A DNA stretch of 25,462 nt from DASVSE01 sp036399715 (GCA_036399715.1 DASWMO010000056.1:1-25462), one strand, 5' to 3'; shown: positions 16,382-25,461, counted from the first letter of the stretch. Translations and numbers: made by a program. Notes: generated by a model from the sequence alone, not told the origin.

Positions 16382-17635
16382 GTGATCCGTCGCCTCAGAC
16401 GCCTCCCCGACGACCTCCGCGGCCTCGCACGCCTCGCGACGGACGCGACCGTCGGCACGACGGACCTCGTCGAGGCGGTCCATGCTCAGTTCACGCTCCG
16501 CCGGAGCACGCGCCAGATCGGCCGCCGCCGCGGGATCTCGGGGTTCGTCTACCGAACCGTGCGCCGCGTCGCGCGCGTGTCTGGTTGGGGTGCGGAGACC
16601 GCCCTGCTGCCGCTCGCCCGGCTCGTCCGCGAAGACCGAGACGCGCCGACGTCGCACCGCCGGGAGGCGCTCGTCGCGGTCCTCAACGGCATCCTCGGCG
16701 ACGGCCTCGACGCGACGGGCAACCCGCTCGCGATCCCGATGAGGTTTCGCCGCGGCGGCGCCGTGCTGCCGCTCACGCCCGAGCGTCTGCGCACGGCCCT
16801 CCCCAACGCGACGCCCGACGTACTCGTGCTGCTCCACGGGCTGTGTATGAACGACCTCGAATGGACGACCGCGGCCGGTCACGACCACGGCGCCGCGCTC
16901 GAACGGGACGCCGGCCTGACGGCCGTCTACCTGCACTACAACTCCGGCCGGCACATCTCGACCAACGGACACGACTTCGCGGACCTGCTCGGGCAGCTCG
17001 TCGACGCGTGGCCCGTCCCCGTCCGATCGCTCACCTTCCTGTGCCACAGCATGGGTGGGCTCGTCGCGCGGAGCGCCGTCGCCGTCGCGCCGCCGGACGC
17101 GCCGTGGCGGCAGGCGCTCCAGCGGATCGTCTTTCTCGGGACGCCGCACCACGGCTCGCCCGCAGAGCGCGCGGGCAACCGCCTCGACCGCCTGCTCGTG
17201 CGGACGCGCTGGACGGCGCCGTTTTCGCACCTCGGCCACATCCGCAGCGCCGGCATCACGGACCTCCGGTACGGCTTCCTGCTGGACTCGGACTGGCGAT
17301 GGCGCGACCGCTTCGAAGCTCGCGCAGACCCCAGGACACCCGTCCCGCTCCCGACCGACGTCGACACGTACGCCATCGCCGCGACTGCGGCAGCGGCCAC
17401 GGGCACCCTCGTGGACCGCTTCGTCGGCGACGGCATCGTGCCGGTCGCGAGCGCGTCCGGATCTCACGCGGACTCCCGGCATGCACTCGCATTCGCGGCC
17501 GACCGCGTGCACGTCGCGCTGGGGGTGCACCACTTCGGGCTGCTCGGGCCCGAGGTGTACGGCGTTCTGCTTCGGTGGCTCGGCTCGCCCCCCCAGCCGT
17601 CCGAGGCGATGGCCGAGCGCCCGTCAGGGGCGTAG
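16382..17635 (+). CDS. Alpha/beta-hydrolase, PGAP1/lipase-like
   Basis: A 417-residue hydrolase. Oxyanion-hole segment VLVLLHGLCMNDLEW at 147-161. The nucleophile elbow is CHSMGG at 221-226 with Ser223, a Cys replacing the usual first Gly. FLGTPHHGSPAER at 251-263 is the classic lipase/PGAP1-like loop. Asp350 in VGDGIVPV and His383/384 in VHHFGLLG complete the triad. The N-terminal ~120 residues are Arg-rich and helical with no signal peptide, so it is probably cytoplasmic. Family members are esterases or lipases acting on acyl esters; the substrate is unknown. GTG at 16382 follows the parC hairpin. The stop codon is 27 bases before the next gene, so co-transcription is possible. Confidence 0.88.
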   Translation: MIRRLRRLPDDLRGLARLATDATVGTTDLVEAVHAQFTLRRSTRQIGRRRGISGFVYRTVRRVARVSGWGAETALLPLARLVREDRDAPTSHRREALVAVLNGILGDGLDATGNPLAIPMRFRRGGAVLPLTPERLRTALPNATPDVLVLLHGLCMNDLEWTTAAGHDHGAALERDAGLTAVYLHYNSGRHISTNGHDFADLLGQLVDAWPVPVRSLTFLCHSMGGLVARSAVAVAPPDAPWRQALQRIVFLGTPHHGSPAERAGNRLDRLLVRTRWTAPFSHLGHIRSAGITDLRYGFLLDSDWRWRDRFEARADPRTPVPLPTDVDTYAIAATAAAATGTLVDRFVGDGIVPVASASGSHADSRHALAFAADRVHVALGVHHFGLLGPEVYGVLLRWLGSPPQPSEAMAERPSGA

Positions 17636-17662
17636 GTTGAACGCTCATACGCCGCGCGCTTC

Positions 17663-18394
17663 ATGGTCCGACTGTTCCTCGCACTGGTTGCCGCAGCGGT
17701 CTGGACCGGCTGCGCGCCCCCTGCCGCGCTTCGCGTCCCCGCGTACACGGGCCCCGAGATCGCGACGGGCCGCCTGCTCGTGCTGAGTCCCGGCCCGGTC
17801 GATGCCACAGACGAGGTGGTACAGTCGACCCAGGCCGTGGACCGGCAGGCGGCTGAGGGCGCCGTCTGGGACGGGCTCGCCGCGGCGCTGAGCGAGACGT
17901 ACAGCTTCACAAACGTCCGCGTCGACACGCTGCCCGCGGCGTCGGCGCTCGTGCCCGTGTTCACGTCGCGGCAGGTCGTTAGTGAGCGCCGGGCGGAGAA
18001 CCGCTGGATCCGGCGGATGGTGAACCTGCCCTCAGCGCCGGTAGTGGGCGTTCCGGCCGAGTACGTGCTCGTGCTCGACACGGTCCGCGTCGTCCGGAGG
18101 ATGGGCGAGGACGGCTTCCATCCGGGGCGCATCCGGCCCCGCGACATCGCCGTGACGGCCGCTGTCGCCGTGCTGACGGGTGTTGTCGTCGTGCCTGCGA
18201 CGCCCGTTCCCGGGACAGCGATCCGTGCTCCGTACGCACTCTACCGCGTCGGGGAGAGCGTGCCGCTCGTCGTGGGCGAGATGAACAGCTTCGCCGGTGG
18301 CGACGACGGCGTCAGCGAGCGGAGTGCGCTCGCGCGGAGCCTCCAACGGCTCGTGTCGAGCCTCGGCGAGAGCGGCGCGCTCCGGCCGCGGTGA
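17663..18394 (+). CDS. Putative lipoprotein, function unknown
   Basis: A 243-residue protein. The N-terminus MVRLFLALVAAAVWTGCAPP has an export signal and a lipobox-like WTGC with Cys17 (the -3 residue is unusual). The mature part has mixed alpha/beta character: an alternating strand region around YVLVLDTVRVVRR at 134-146, a hydrophobic stretch DIAVTAAVAVLTGVVVVPA at about 163-181, and a helical C-terminus. I do not recognise the family. It lies between the lipase-like gene (27 bases upstream) and the RpiB-like gene (26 bases downstream) on the same strand. A TAGGTTG motif at 17633-17639, 24-30 bases before the ATG, overlaps the lipase stop codon and could be a promoter. Confidence 0.78.
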   Translation: MVRLFLALVAAAVWTGCAPPAALRVPAYTGPEIATGRLLVLSPGPVDATDEVVQSTQAVDRQAAEGAVWDGLAAALSETYSFTNVRVDTLPAASALVPVFTSRQVVSERRAENRWIRRMVNLPSAPVVGVPAEYVLVLDTVRVVRRMGEDGFHPGRIRPRDIAVTAAVAVLTGVVVVPATPVPGTAIRAPYALYRVGESVPLVVGEMNSFAGGDDGVSERSALARSLQRLVSSLGESGALRPR

Positions 18395-18408
18395 GCGTGC
18401 CGCGGGAC

Positions 18409-18415
18409 TAAATTG
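18409..18415 (+). promoter_or_regulatory. Candidate -7 element of the RpiB-like gene
   Basis: TAAATTG, ending 5 bases before the ATG at 18421. If it is a promoter, the transcript would be almost leaderless. It is the only A/T-rich heptamer in the gap. Confidence 0.25.
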
Positions 18416-18420
18416 CGTCC

Positions 18421-19113
18421 ATGCCGTCCCGCCCGCTCGTTTCCGAACAGACCGTCCTCGCTGCTGCCGCGGCGGGGCTCGCGTCCGTGTCCGTGCCCGC
18501 AGGCGCGCTCGTGACCGCGCAGGCGCGCGACACGGCCCGCAGCCGGGGCATCCGCCTAGATCCTGCCGCGGCAACGACGACCGCTGCTCCGGCTGGGCCT
18601 GCCGCGCCCCCAGCTGCTCCGGCGAAGACGCTCGCGCTCGCGTGCGACCACGCCGGCTTCGCCTACAAATCCGCCGTCGCGGACCACGCGCGCGCGCTCG
18701 GCTGGTCCGTCGTGGACCTAGGGACGGACTCCGAGGCGGCGGTCGACTATCCCGACTTCGCGTTCGCCGTCGCCCGGGCCGTCCACGCCGGGCAGGTTCG
18801 ATTCGGCGTGATGATCGACGGCGTCGGCGTCGGCTCGGCGATGGTGGCCAACAAGTTGCCCGGCGTCCGCGCCGCGCTCTGCCCCGACGTGTTCTCGGCC
18901 TTCAACGCGCGCGCCCACAACGACGCCAACGTGCTCACGCTCGGCAGCCGCACGATGGGCGTCGAGACGTGCCGGCGCGTGCTCGCCGAGTTTCTCGCCG
19001 TCGCGTTCGAAGGTGGCCGCCACGCGGCGCGCGTCCAGAAGATTCTGGACGTCGAGGCACGCTTCCTGCCCGGTGCCACGGCTGGCGCCACGACCAGCGC
19101 CGCGCGCGCGTGA
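18421..19113 (+). CDS. rpiB: Ribose-5-phosphate isomerase B-like protein with N-terminal module
   Basis: A 230-residue protein; typical RpiB is about 150. The RpiB/LacAB core starts at 70: LALACDHAGFAYKSAV, VVDLGTDSEAAVDYPDFA at 97-114, NKLPGVRAALC at 144-154, HNDANVLTLGSR at 167-178 and EGGRHAARV at 197-205. The usual catalytic Cys in the ICGTGIG loop is replaced by Asp133 (MIDGVGVG), so isomerase activity by the E. coli-type mechanism is doubtful. Residues 6-48 are an extra module (VSEQTV, VPAGALVT, ARDTARSRGI) resembling the N-terminal segment of EutT-type cobalamin adenosyltransferases, joined by an Ala/Pro/Thr linker (49-69). The same kind of module ends the next protein. The TGA stop overlaps the next GTG (19110-19113). 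Confidence 0.88.
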   Translation: MPSRPLVSEQTVLAAAAAGLASVSVPAGALVTAQARDTARSRGIRLDPAAATTTAAPAGPAAPPAAPAKTLALACDHAGFAYKSAVADHARALGWSVVDLGTDSEAAVDYPDFAFAVARAVHAGQVRFGVMIDGVGVGSAMVANKLPGVRAALCPDVFSAFNARAHNDANVLTLGSRTMGVETCRRVLAEFLAVAFEGGRHAARVQKILDVEARFLPGATAGATTSAARA

Positions 19114-19766
19114 CGCCACCGCTGCCCCGCCCCGACGCCCTCGCCGTGCGGCCTGCCGGGTCTCACGCCGTCGTCCCGCCAGACGCTGCGCTCGCCCTCT
19201 TCGGTGCTCCGCTGCGCGGGTCCGAGCGCGCCGACGTCGTCCGCCTTGGCCGGATTGTCGCACAAGTCCCCGTATCAGTCGGCCCGTCGCTGCGCCTTTT
19301 TCTCGGTGCCGAGTCCGATGCTCCGACCGACGGTCTGCGCCTCTCCGGGCCCGTCGGCGCCGTGGCGGTCGCCGAGGTCGTCCCGGTGGCGTCCCGCCTC
19401 GTGCTCCCGGCCGGGCTGTCGCGCGCGTGGGGAGTCGGACCAATGGCCGTCGTGGCGATGGGCTCGGTCGCCGTGCGTGTGCCGGTTGAGGCCGGACCGG
19501 AGGCCGGGGTCGACGTTGACCGTGCACTGTGGCTCGCGGCCGGGCGCCCCGAGACGGCCCGCTGGCTCCCGCAGACCGACTGGGCCGAGGACTCGGCCGC
19601 GCCAACGCCCGAGACGGGAGCGCTCGTCGTGCTGCGTCGCGTCGTGACCGAGACGGACGTCCGGCAGGCGCGCACGCGGCACCGCACGATCCGCCTCACG
19701 CCCGGCCAGATCGTCACCCCGGCCGCGGCGACGCTCGCGCGCGAGTGGAGCGTCTTCGAACCGTGA
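19110..19766 (+). CDS. PduL-like protein with degenerate zinc sites and C-terminal module
   Basis: A 218-residue protein. The fold pattern follows phosphate propanoyltransferase PduL: an N-terminal strand and FG-containing helix (LALFG at 28-32), LGRIVAQVPVSVG at 46-58, GLRLSGPVGAVAVAEVVPVA at 75-94, then GSVAVRVPVEAGPEAGVDVD at 118-137, which aligns with the 'VRVSP...MHIDTDEANAAG' part of PduL. The two His-rich zinc motifs of the enzyme (SNRHVHL-like and RHIHMS-like) read GSHAVVP and SRLVLP here, so the metal site appears lost. Residues 178-218 repeat the module found at the N-terminus of the upstream RpiB-like protein (VVTETDV, LTPGQIVTPAAATLAR). Assignment rests on my own alignment by eye. 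Probably a non-catalytic or altered-function partner of the upstream protein. Confidence 0.6.
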   Translation: MTPPLPRPDALAVRPAGSHAVVPPDAALALFGAPLRGSERADVVRLGRIVAQVPVSVGPSLRLFLGAESDAPTDGLRLSGPVGAVAVAEVVPVASRLVLPAGLSRAWGVGPMAVVAMGSVAVRVPVEAGPEAGVDVDRALWLAAGRPETARWLPQTDWAEDSAAPTPETGALVVLRRVVTETDVRQARTRHRTIRLTPGQIVTPAAATLAREWSVFEP

Positions 19767-19845
19767 CACCGCCTCTGCCGATCAACTCGACGCCCGTCTG
19801 TCCCTTGCGTCGGATCTCGCGTCCTGTCTCACCACCCAGAACTCC

Positions 19846-21552
19846 ATGACACGGCGGCTCGTCTGGCTCCTGCTCATCCTCGCCTCGCCCGCGCTCGCAC
19901 AGCGCGGCGGCGTCACAGCCGACACGCCCCTGCGGCCCGTCACGCGCGCCGCGGCCCTCGTCGGCGCCCGTGTCGTGGTCGCCCCGGGACGCGTCCTCGA
20001 CCGCGCGACGGTCCTGATCCGCGACGGCCGGATCGAGGCTGTCGGCCGAGACCTGCGCGTGCCACCGGACGCCGACGTCCTCGCCGCCGACTCGTTCACG
20101 GTCTACGCCGGCTTCGTCGATGCGCTAGGGACGGCAGGCGTGCCCAAGGCGCCCGAGTTGGAGCGGTATACGGGCAACCGCGGCGACCCGCCGCGCGAGC
20201 GGTCCGGACTCACGCCCGACCGGGATGTTCGCGAGACGTTCGACCCGTCCGAGGCGCGCGTCGCGGCCCTTCGCGCCCTCGGCTTCGGCGCGGCCCACAT
20301 CGCCCCTCCGGGCGGCCTGTTGTCGGGCCTCGGCACGGTCGTGCTGCTGCGCCCGCCGGGCCGAGGCGAGGCCGCACGCGACCTGATTCTCACCGGCCCC
20401 GTCTCGCTCGTCGCCCGGATGCAGGCTGCCGAGGGCGTCTACCCGTCGACCCCGATGGGCGTTGCGGCCGTCTTCCGCGAGGCGTTCGAGAACGCGCGCC
20501 GCCGCGAGGCACAGGCCGAGGGAATCGCCCGCGGCGGGCAGCGCCCGCGCTACGACGCCGCCCTCGACGCACTCGCGCCCGTCATCGCGGGCGACCGACG
20601 CCTGGTGATGCTCACCCCGACGCCGCTCGACGCCTTCCGCGCGCTCGGCCTCGCCCGCGACGCGGGCATCGAGCCGATTCTCGCCGGACTCGCAGACGCC
20701 GGGCCCGTCGCCGAGCGCCTCCGCGCGGCGCGCGTCGCCGTGTTCGCGCCGCTCTCGCTCCCCGACACGGTCGCGCTCGACAGCCTCGCCCGCGCCGTCG
20801 CCCTGCCTCCGTCGGGCGGCGTGGCGAGCGTGCAGAACCGCCGCGTGCGCTCGTTCCGCGACCTGCCGGCCGAGCGCGCCGCGCTGGTGGCCGAGCGCCG
20901 CGAGGCCGTCCGACGGGCCGAGGCGAGCCCGGCCGCCCTCGCCCGCGCCGCCGTCCCGTTCGCCTTCGCAACGATCGACGCCGACGCCGCCAAGATCCTG
21001 CCCGGCCTCCGCCGGATGGTCCGCGCCGGCCTCGCCCCCGACGACGCCCTCGCGGCCCTCACGACGGCCCCCGCCCGCCTGCTCGGCCTCTCGGACGACC
21101 TCGGGACGGTCGAACGCGGCCGCCTCGCCAACCTCGTCGTCGTCCGTGGCGACCTGTTCGCCGACTCCGCCCTCGTCCGCTACGTGTTCGTCGAAGGGAT
21201 CCGGAACGAGAACCCGGCCAAGGCTCGCCGTGTGCCGTCGACGGACTCCGCCGCTGTCGCCGTCGGCACGTGGGCGCTCGTCGTCACGACGCCCGGCGAG
21301 GAGCAGCGGGGCGGGTTCACCATCGCCGGCGCCCCCGGCGCGTTCACCGGCACCGCGACCGTCGAGGGCGAGACGTACCCGCTCGAGGCCGTCGTGCTCG
21401 ACGACGCCGCGCTCTCGTTCCACTTCACCGTACCGGACGTCGGCCGCGTCGAGGTTTCCGGGACCATCTCGGGGCCCACGTTCTCCGGGACTGTCTCGCT
21501 GGGGTCGCTCGGCTCCTTCTCCGCCACGGCGACTCGCTCGCCCGACCGATGA
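19846..21552 (+). CDS. Secreted amidohydrolase-family protein lacking the HxH metal motif, with C-terminal beta domain
   Basis: A 568-residue protein with a signal peptide (cut after ALA at 18). It has the amidohydrolase layout: N-terminal beta-sandwich (VLIRDGRIEAVGRDLRVP at 56-73), a TIM-barrel region, and the closing 'ALAALTTAPARLLGLSDDLGTVERGRLANLVVV'-type segment (interrupted here for length) near 400-430. Where active enzymes read G-x-x-D-x-H-x-H, this one reads GFVDALGTAG at 89-98, so the first two metal ligands are missing. About 100 C-terminal residues (about 470-568) form a beta-rich domain with GTISGPTFSGTVSLG, not usual for the family. It is the first of three tandem amidohydrolase genes; its stop overlaps the next ATG. 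Probably periplasmic; likely not a normal hydrolase. Confidence 0.85.
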   Translation: MTRRLVWLLLILASPALAQRGGVTADTPLRPVTRAAALVGARVVVAPGRVLDRATVLIRDGRIEAVGRDLRVPPDADVLAADSFTVYAGFVDALGTAGVPKAPELERYTGNRGDPPRERSGLTPDRDVRETFDPSEARVAALRALGFGAAHIAPPGGLLSGLGTVVLLRPPGRGEAARDLILTGPVSLVARMQAAEGVYPSTPMGVAAVFREAFENARRREAQAEGIARGGQRPRYDAALDALAPVIAGDRRLVMLTPTPLDAFRALGLARDAGIEPILAGLADAGPVAERLRAARVAVFAPLSLPDTVALDSLARAVALPPSGGVASVQNRRVRSFRDLPAERAALVAERREAVRRAEASPAALARAAVPFAFATIDADAAKILPGLRRMVRAGLAPDDALAALTTAPARLLGLSDDLGTVERGRLANLVVVRGDLFADSALVRYVFVEGIRNENPAKARRVPSTDSAAVAVGTWALVVTTPGEEQRGGFTIAGAPGAFTGTATVEGETYPLEAVVLDDAALSFHFTVPDVGRVEVSGTISGPTFSGTVSLGSLGSFSATATRSPDR

Positions 21553-22898
21553 ACCGCCTCTGCCTGGTGGCCGCGCTGATCGCGCTCGCCACCGTCTCCG
21601 CCCTCGCCCAGACACCCGCTAGCCTCCCGCCTGCTGGCGAGCGAGGCAGCATCCTCGTACGCGGCGCGACGGTCCACACGGTCACCCAGGGTACACGCGT
21701 CGCCGACGTGCTCGTCGTGGACGGCCGCATCGCCGAGATCGGGTCCAGCCTCGCAGCCCCGCGCGACGCGCGCATCGTCGAGGCGGCCGGCATGCACCTC
21801 ATGCCCGGCATCGTGGACGCGCACAGCCACATCGCGCTTTCGTCCGTCAACGAGGCGACGACGCCCGTTGTGGCCGAGGTGCAGATGCGCGACGCGCTCG
21901 ACCCGACTGACGTCGGCATCTACCGCGCCCTCGCCGGCGGCGTCACGACGATCCACACGCTCCACGGCTCGGCCAACCCCATCGGCGGCGAGTCCGAGAC
22001 GATCAAGCTCCGCTACGGCACCCTGGACCCCGAGGGCCTCCTGTTCGAGGGCGCCCCGCGGACGATCAAGTTCGCCCTCGGCGAGAACCCGACGCGCGTC
22101 CACGGCGGCCGCAGCGTGCGTCCCGCGACGCGCATGGGCGTCGAGCAGACGATCCGCGAAGCCTTCGCCGACGCCCGCGCCTACACGGCCGCGCAGGACG
22201 ACGCCCGCCGCGCCGGCCGCCCGCTCCCGCCTGTCGACCGACGGATGGAGACGCTCGCCGGCGTCCTCGACGGGACGGTCCTCGTTCACTGTCACAGCTA
22301 CCGAGCGGACGAGATCCTGATGCTCATGCGGGTCCTCCGCGATGAGGGCGTCTCGCGCGTCACGTTCCAGCACGCCAACGAGGCCTACAAGGTCGCGCCC
22401 GAGCTCGCCGCCTTCGGCGCAGGCGCGAGCGTTTTCTCGGACTGGTGGAGCTACAAGCTCGAGGTCTACTACTCGACGGCCTACAACGCGGCCGTGCTCA
22501 CCCGTGCCGGCGTCCGGACGAGTCTCAACTCGGACGACGCGGGCATGATGCGGACGCTGTATCACGAGGCGGCCAAGACGCAGCGCTACGGCGGCCTGAC
22601 CGACGACGAGGCCCTCGCCCTCATCACGATCAACCCGGCCGTCCAGCTCGGCATCGAGGCGCGCGTCGGGTCGATCGAGGTCGGCAAGGACGGCGACCTC
22701 GCCCTCTTCACGGCCGACCCACTGTCGGTTTACGCCCGCGTCGCGCTGACGGTCGTCGACGGCGTCGTCCGCTTCGACGCCGCCCGCGACGGGGACGACC
22801 AGCGCCTGACCGTCGACCCGGCCGAGCGCCTCCCGACCGTCCGCCTCGCCGAGGACCGGACGGGCGAGGCGTGCCTCGACGGCGCCCTTCTGTTCTAA
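21549..22898 (+). CDS. Secreted metal-dependent amidohydrolase
   Basis: A 449-residue protein with a signal peptide ending at ALA20. The active site appears complete: DAHSH at 90-94 (His92, His94), a lysine in IKFALGENP (Lys174), HCH at 247-249, QHANE with His275 and NSDD with Asp329/330. The closing segment AVQLGIEARVGSIEVGKDGDLALF is typical of imidazolonepropionase-like amidohydrolases. Family members hydrolyse cyclic amides or dipeptides; the substrate here cannot be read from sequence. The ATG at 21549 overlaps the stop of the previous gene (ATGA), so the two are coupled. It is the only one of the three tandem paralogues with all metal ligands, so it is probably the catalytic member. Confidence 0.9.
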   Translation: MNRLCLVAALIALATVSALAQTPASLPPAGERGSILVRGATVHTVTQGTRVADVLVVDGRIAEIGSSLAAPRDARIVEAAGMHLMPGIVDAHSHIALSSVNEATTPVVAEVQMRDALDPTDVGIYRALAGGVTTIHTLHGSANPIGGESETIKLRYGTLDPEGLLFEGAPRTIKFALGENPTRVHGGRSVRPATRMGVEQTIREAFADARAYTAAQDDARRAGRPLPPVDRRMETLAGVLDGTVLVHCHSYRADEILMLMRVLRDEGVSRVTFQHANEAYKVAPELAAFGAGASVFSDWWSYKLEVYYSTAYNAAVLTRAGVRTSLNSDDAGMMRTLYHEAAKTQRYGGLTDDEALALITINPAVQLGIEARVGSIEVGKDGDLALFTADPLSVYARVALTVVDGVVRFDAARDGDDQRLTVDPAERLPTVRLAEDRTGEACLDGALLF

Positions 22899-22912
22899 CC
22901 GATCCCCGACCC

Positions 22913-24220
22913 GTGCGCCTCGCTGCCTGCCTCGCCCTCGCCCTTCTCGCGCCCGCTGCCGCAGCGCAGGGGCCGCAGTACCGCGCCCGCGCGGGCACCT
23001 TCGCGCTCACGGACTGCCGCATCGAGACGGTCACACAGGGCACGATCGCCCGCGGGACGCTCGTGATCCGGGACGGCCGCATCGACGTGCTCGGCGCCGA
23101 CATCCTCGCCCCGGCAGATGCGGAGCGCGTCCCGTGCAACGGCGGAACGGTCTACCCCGGCCTGTTCGACTCCGGCGACCGCGTCGGCCTTCAGGAGATC
23201 GGCGCCGTCGCCGTGAGCGTCGATCTCGACGAGGTCGGCGAGGTCACGCCGCAGATGCGCGCGCTCACGGCCGTCAACCCGTCGAGCGTCCACATCCCGG
23301 TGACGCGCCTCTCGGGCGTCACGACCGTGCTCACGTTCCCGCGAGGCGGCCTCATGCCGGGGACCGCCGCCCTCATCACGCTGCTCGGCTACACGCCGGA
23401 CGAGATGGCGGCGGGCTTCGAGGGCGTCGTACTGGCGTTTCCGCGCCAGGGGCGGCGCGGGCCCGGTGACCGCCGCGAGCAGGCCGAGGTCGACAAGGCC
23501 TCCCGCGAGGCGCGCGAGCGGCTCGACACCGTCTGGAGGGACGCCGTCCTCTATGCCCGTCTGGACTCGACACGGCTTTCGGTCGGCGGCGAACCGCTGC
23601 CGTACCAGCCCGAGATGATGGCCCTGCTGCCCGTCGTGCGCGGCGAGCGGACGCTCCTCGTCGAGGTCAATGCCGCCGACGACATCGTCGCCGCGCTGGC
23701 GTGGCTGAAGGACAAAGGCGTCCGCGCAGTCCTGACCGGCGTCGGCGAGGGCTGGCGCGTCGCGGACCAGATCGCGGCTGCGAACCTGCCCGCCATCGTC
23801 GGGCCCGTCATCGCGCTCCCCACGCGCGACGCCGACCGCTACGCACGGCCGTTCGAGAATGCCGGAATGCTTGCCGCGGCCGGCGTGGTCGTCGCGATCC
23901 GCTCGGACGAGGAGGACAATGCGCGCAACCTGCCCTTCCACGCCGGCTTCGCGGCTGCCTACGGAGCAGAGTTCGGCTTCGGGCCAGCCGAGGCGCTCGC
24001 GGCTGTCACCATCAACCCTGCGCGCATTTTCGGCGTCGCAGATCGCCTCGGAAGCCTGGAAGTGGGAAAGGAGGCGACATTATTTATCGCCGATGGCGAC
24101 CCGTTCGAGGCGCGCACGCACGTCACGGGTCTCTTCATCCGCGGCCAGCAGGTGCCGCTCGTGAGCCGCCAGACGGAGCTCTACGAGGAGTTTCTAAACC
24201 GGGGAGCGTCCGCGCAGTAG
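22913..24220 (+). CDS. Secreted amidohydrolase-family protein lacking the HxH metal motif
   Basis: A 435-residue protein with a signal peptide (residues 1-18, AAA before Gln19). The N-terminal segment CRIETVTQGTIARGTLVIRD resembles the matching part of the preceding paralogue (VHTVTQGTRVADVLVVDG). The position of the HxH motif reads YPGLFDSGDRVGLQEIGAV (residues 81-99), so metal ligands are absent. Downstream features VNPSSVHIPVTRLSGVTTVL, GLMPGTAALITLLGY and NPARIFGVADRLGSLEVGKE are those of a Bacteroidota subgroup of amidohydrolase-like proteins often found beside an intact paralogue (from memory). The GTG at 22913, 14 bases after the previous stop, gives a clean signal peptide. A short hairpin (24222-24239) follows the stop. 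Possibly a non-catalytic partner of the middle protein. Confidence 0.85.
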   Translation: MRLAACLALALLAPAAAAQGPQYRARAGTFALTDCRIETVTQGTIARGTLVIRDGRIDVLGADILAPADAERVPCNGGTVYPGLFDSGDRVGLQEIGAVAVSVDLDEVGEVTPQMRALTAVNPSSVHIPVTRLSGVTTVLTFPRGGLMPGTAALITLLGYTPDEMAAGFEGVVLAFPRQGRRGPGDRREQAEVDKASREARERLDTVWRDAVLYARLDSTRLSVGGEPLPYQPEMMALLPVVRGERTLLVEVNAADDIVAALAWLKDKGVRAVLTGVGEGWRVADQIAAANLPAIVGPVIALPTRDADRYARPFENAGMLAAAGVVVAIRSDEEDNARNLPFHAGFAAAYGAEFGFGPAEALAAVTINPARIFGVADRLGSLEVGKEATLFIADGDPFEARTHVTGLFIRGQQVPLVSRQTELYEEFLNRGASAQ

Positions 24221-24561
24221 GCCCGTCAGATTGAACGGGTCGTGACGCAGGACGCATCAGGTATCCAAAGCCGCTCCCACTAAGGCGGGTTGGCGTACCG
24301 ACGTTTCGAGGTACCCACTCAGTTTGCTAGCAGACTGCGCTATGCAGGGTAGCCGGGCACCGTGCTAGCCTGCTTGCTGGCGGCGGCTGTCCCATCGTGG
24401 TGGGTGGGATGGCCGCCGCTGCACCTTGGAGATGTCCAGAGCAGCCACCCAGGCTGACGCTCCTGGTATCGCTATGAGAGGCTGCCCGGGAGCACTGTCT
24501 GGCATGCGACCGAGGCGGCGAGACCGACAACGGACGCAATGGTCGCACGTCATATCAACGC
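24221..24561. other. Intergenic stretch with hairpins, no convincing gene
   Basis: About 340 bases between the convergent amidohydrolase operon and parE. GC content is clearly lower than in genes here and no frame looks coding. CCCGT 24222-24226 pairs with ACGGG 24235-24239 just after the operon stop (possible terminator). A stronger stem pairs CGGCGGC 24381-24387 with GCCGCCG 24412-24418 around a 24-base loop. GCTAGC occurs twice within about 35 bases. No tRNA was recognised. It may hold a small RNA or a decayed gene. Confidence 0.45.

Positions 24562-25461
<900 letters not shown>

Noticed and set aside
18421..19766. A bacterial microcompartment operon
   Set aside because: RpiB-like and PduL-like proteins fit, but there is no shell protein (BMC-H, -T or -P) gene in the window and the PduL zinc site is lost.
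24221..24561. tRNA or other known RNA gene
   Set aside because: No T-loop GTTCGA motif or cloverleaf could be fitted on either strand.
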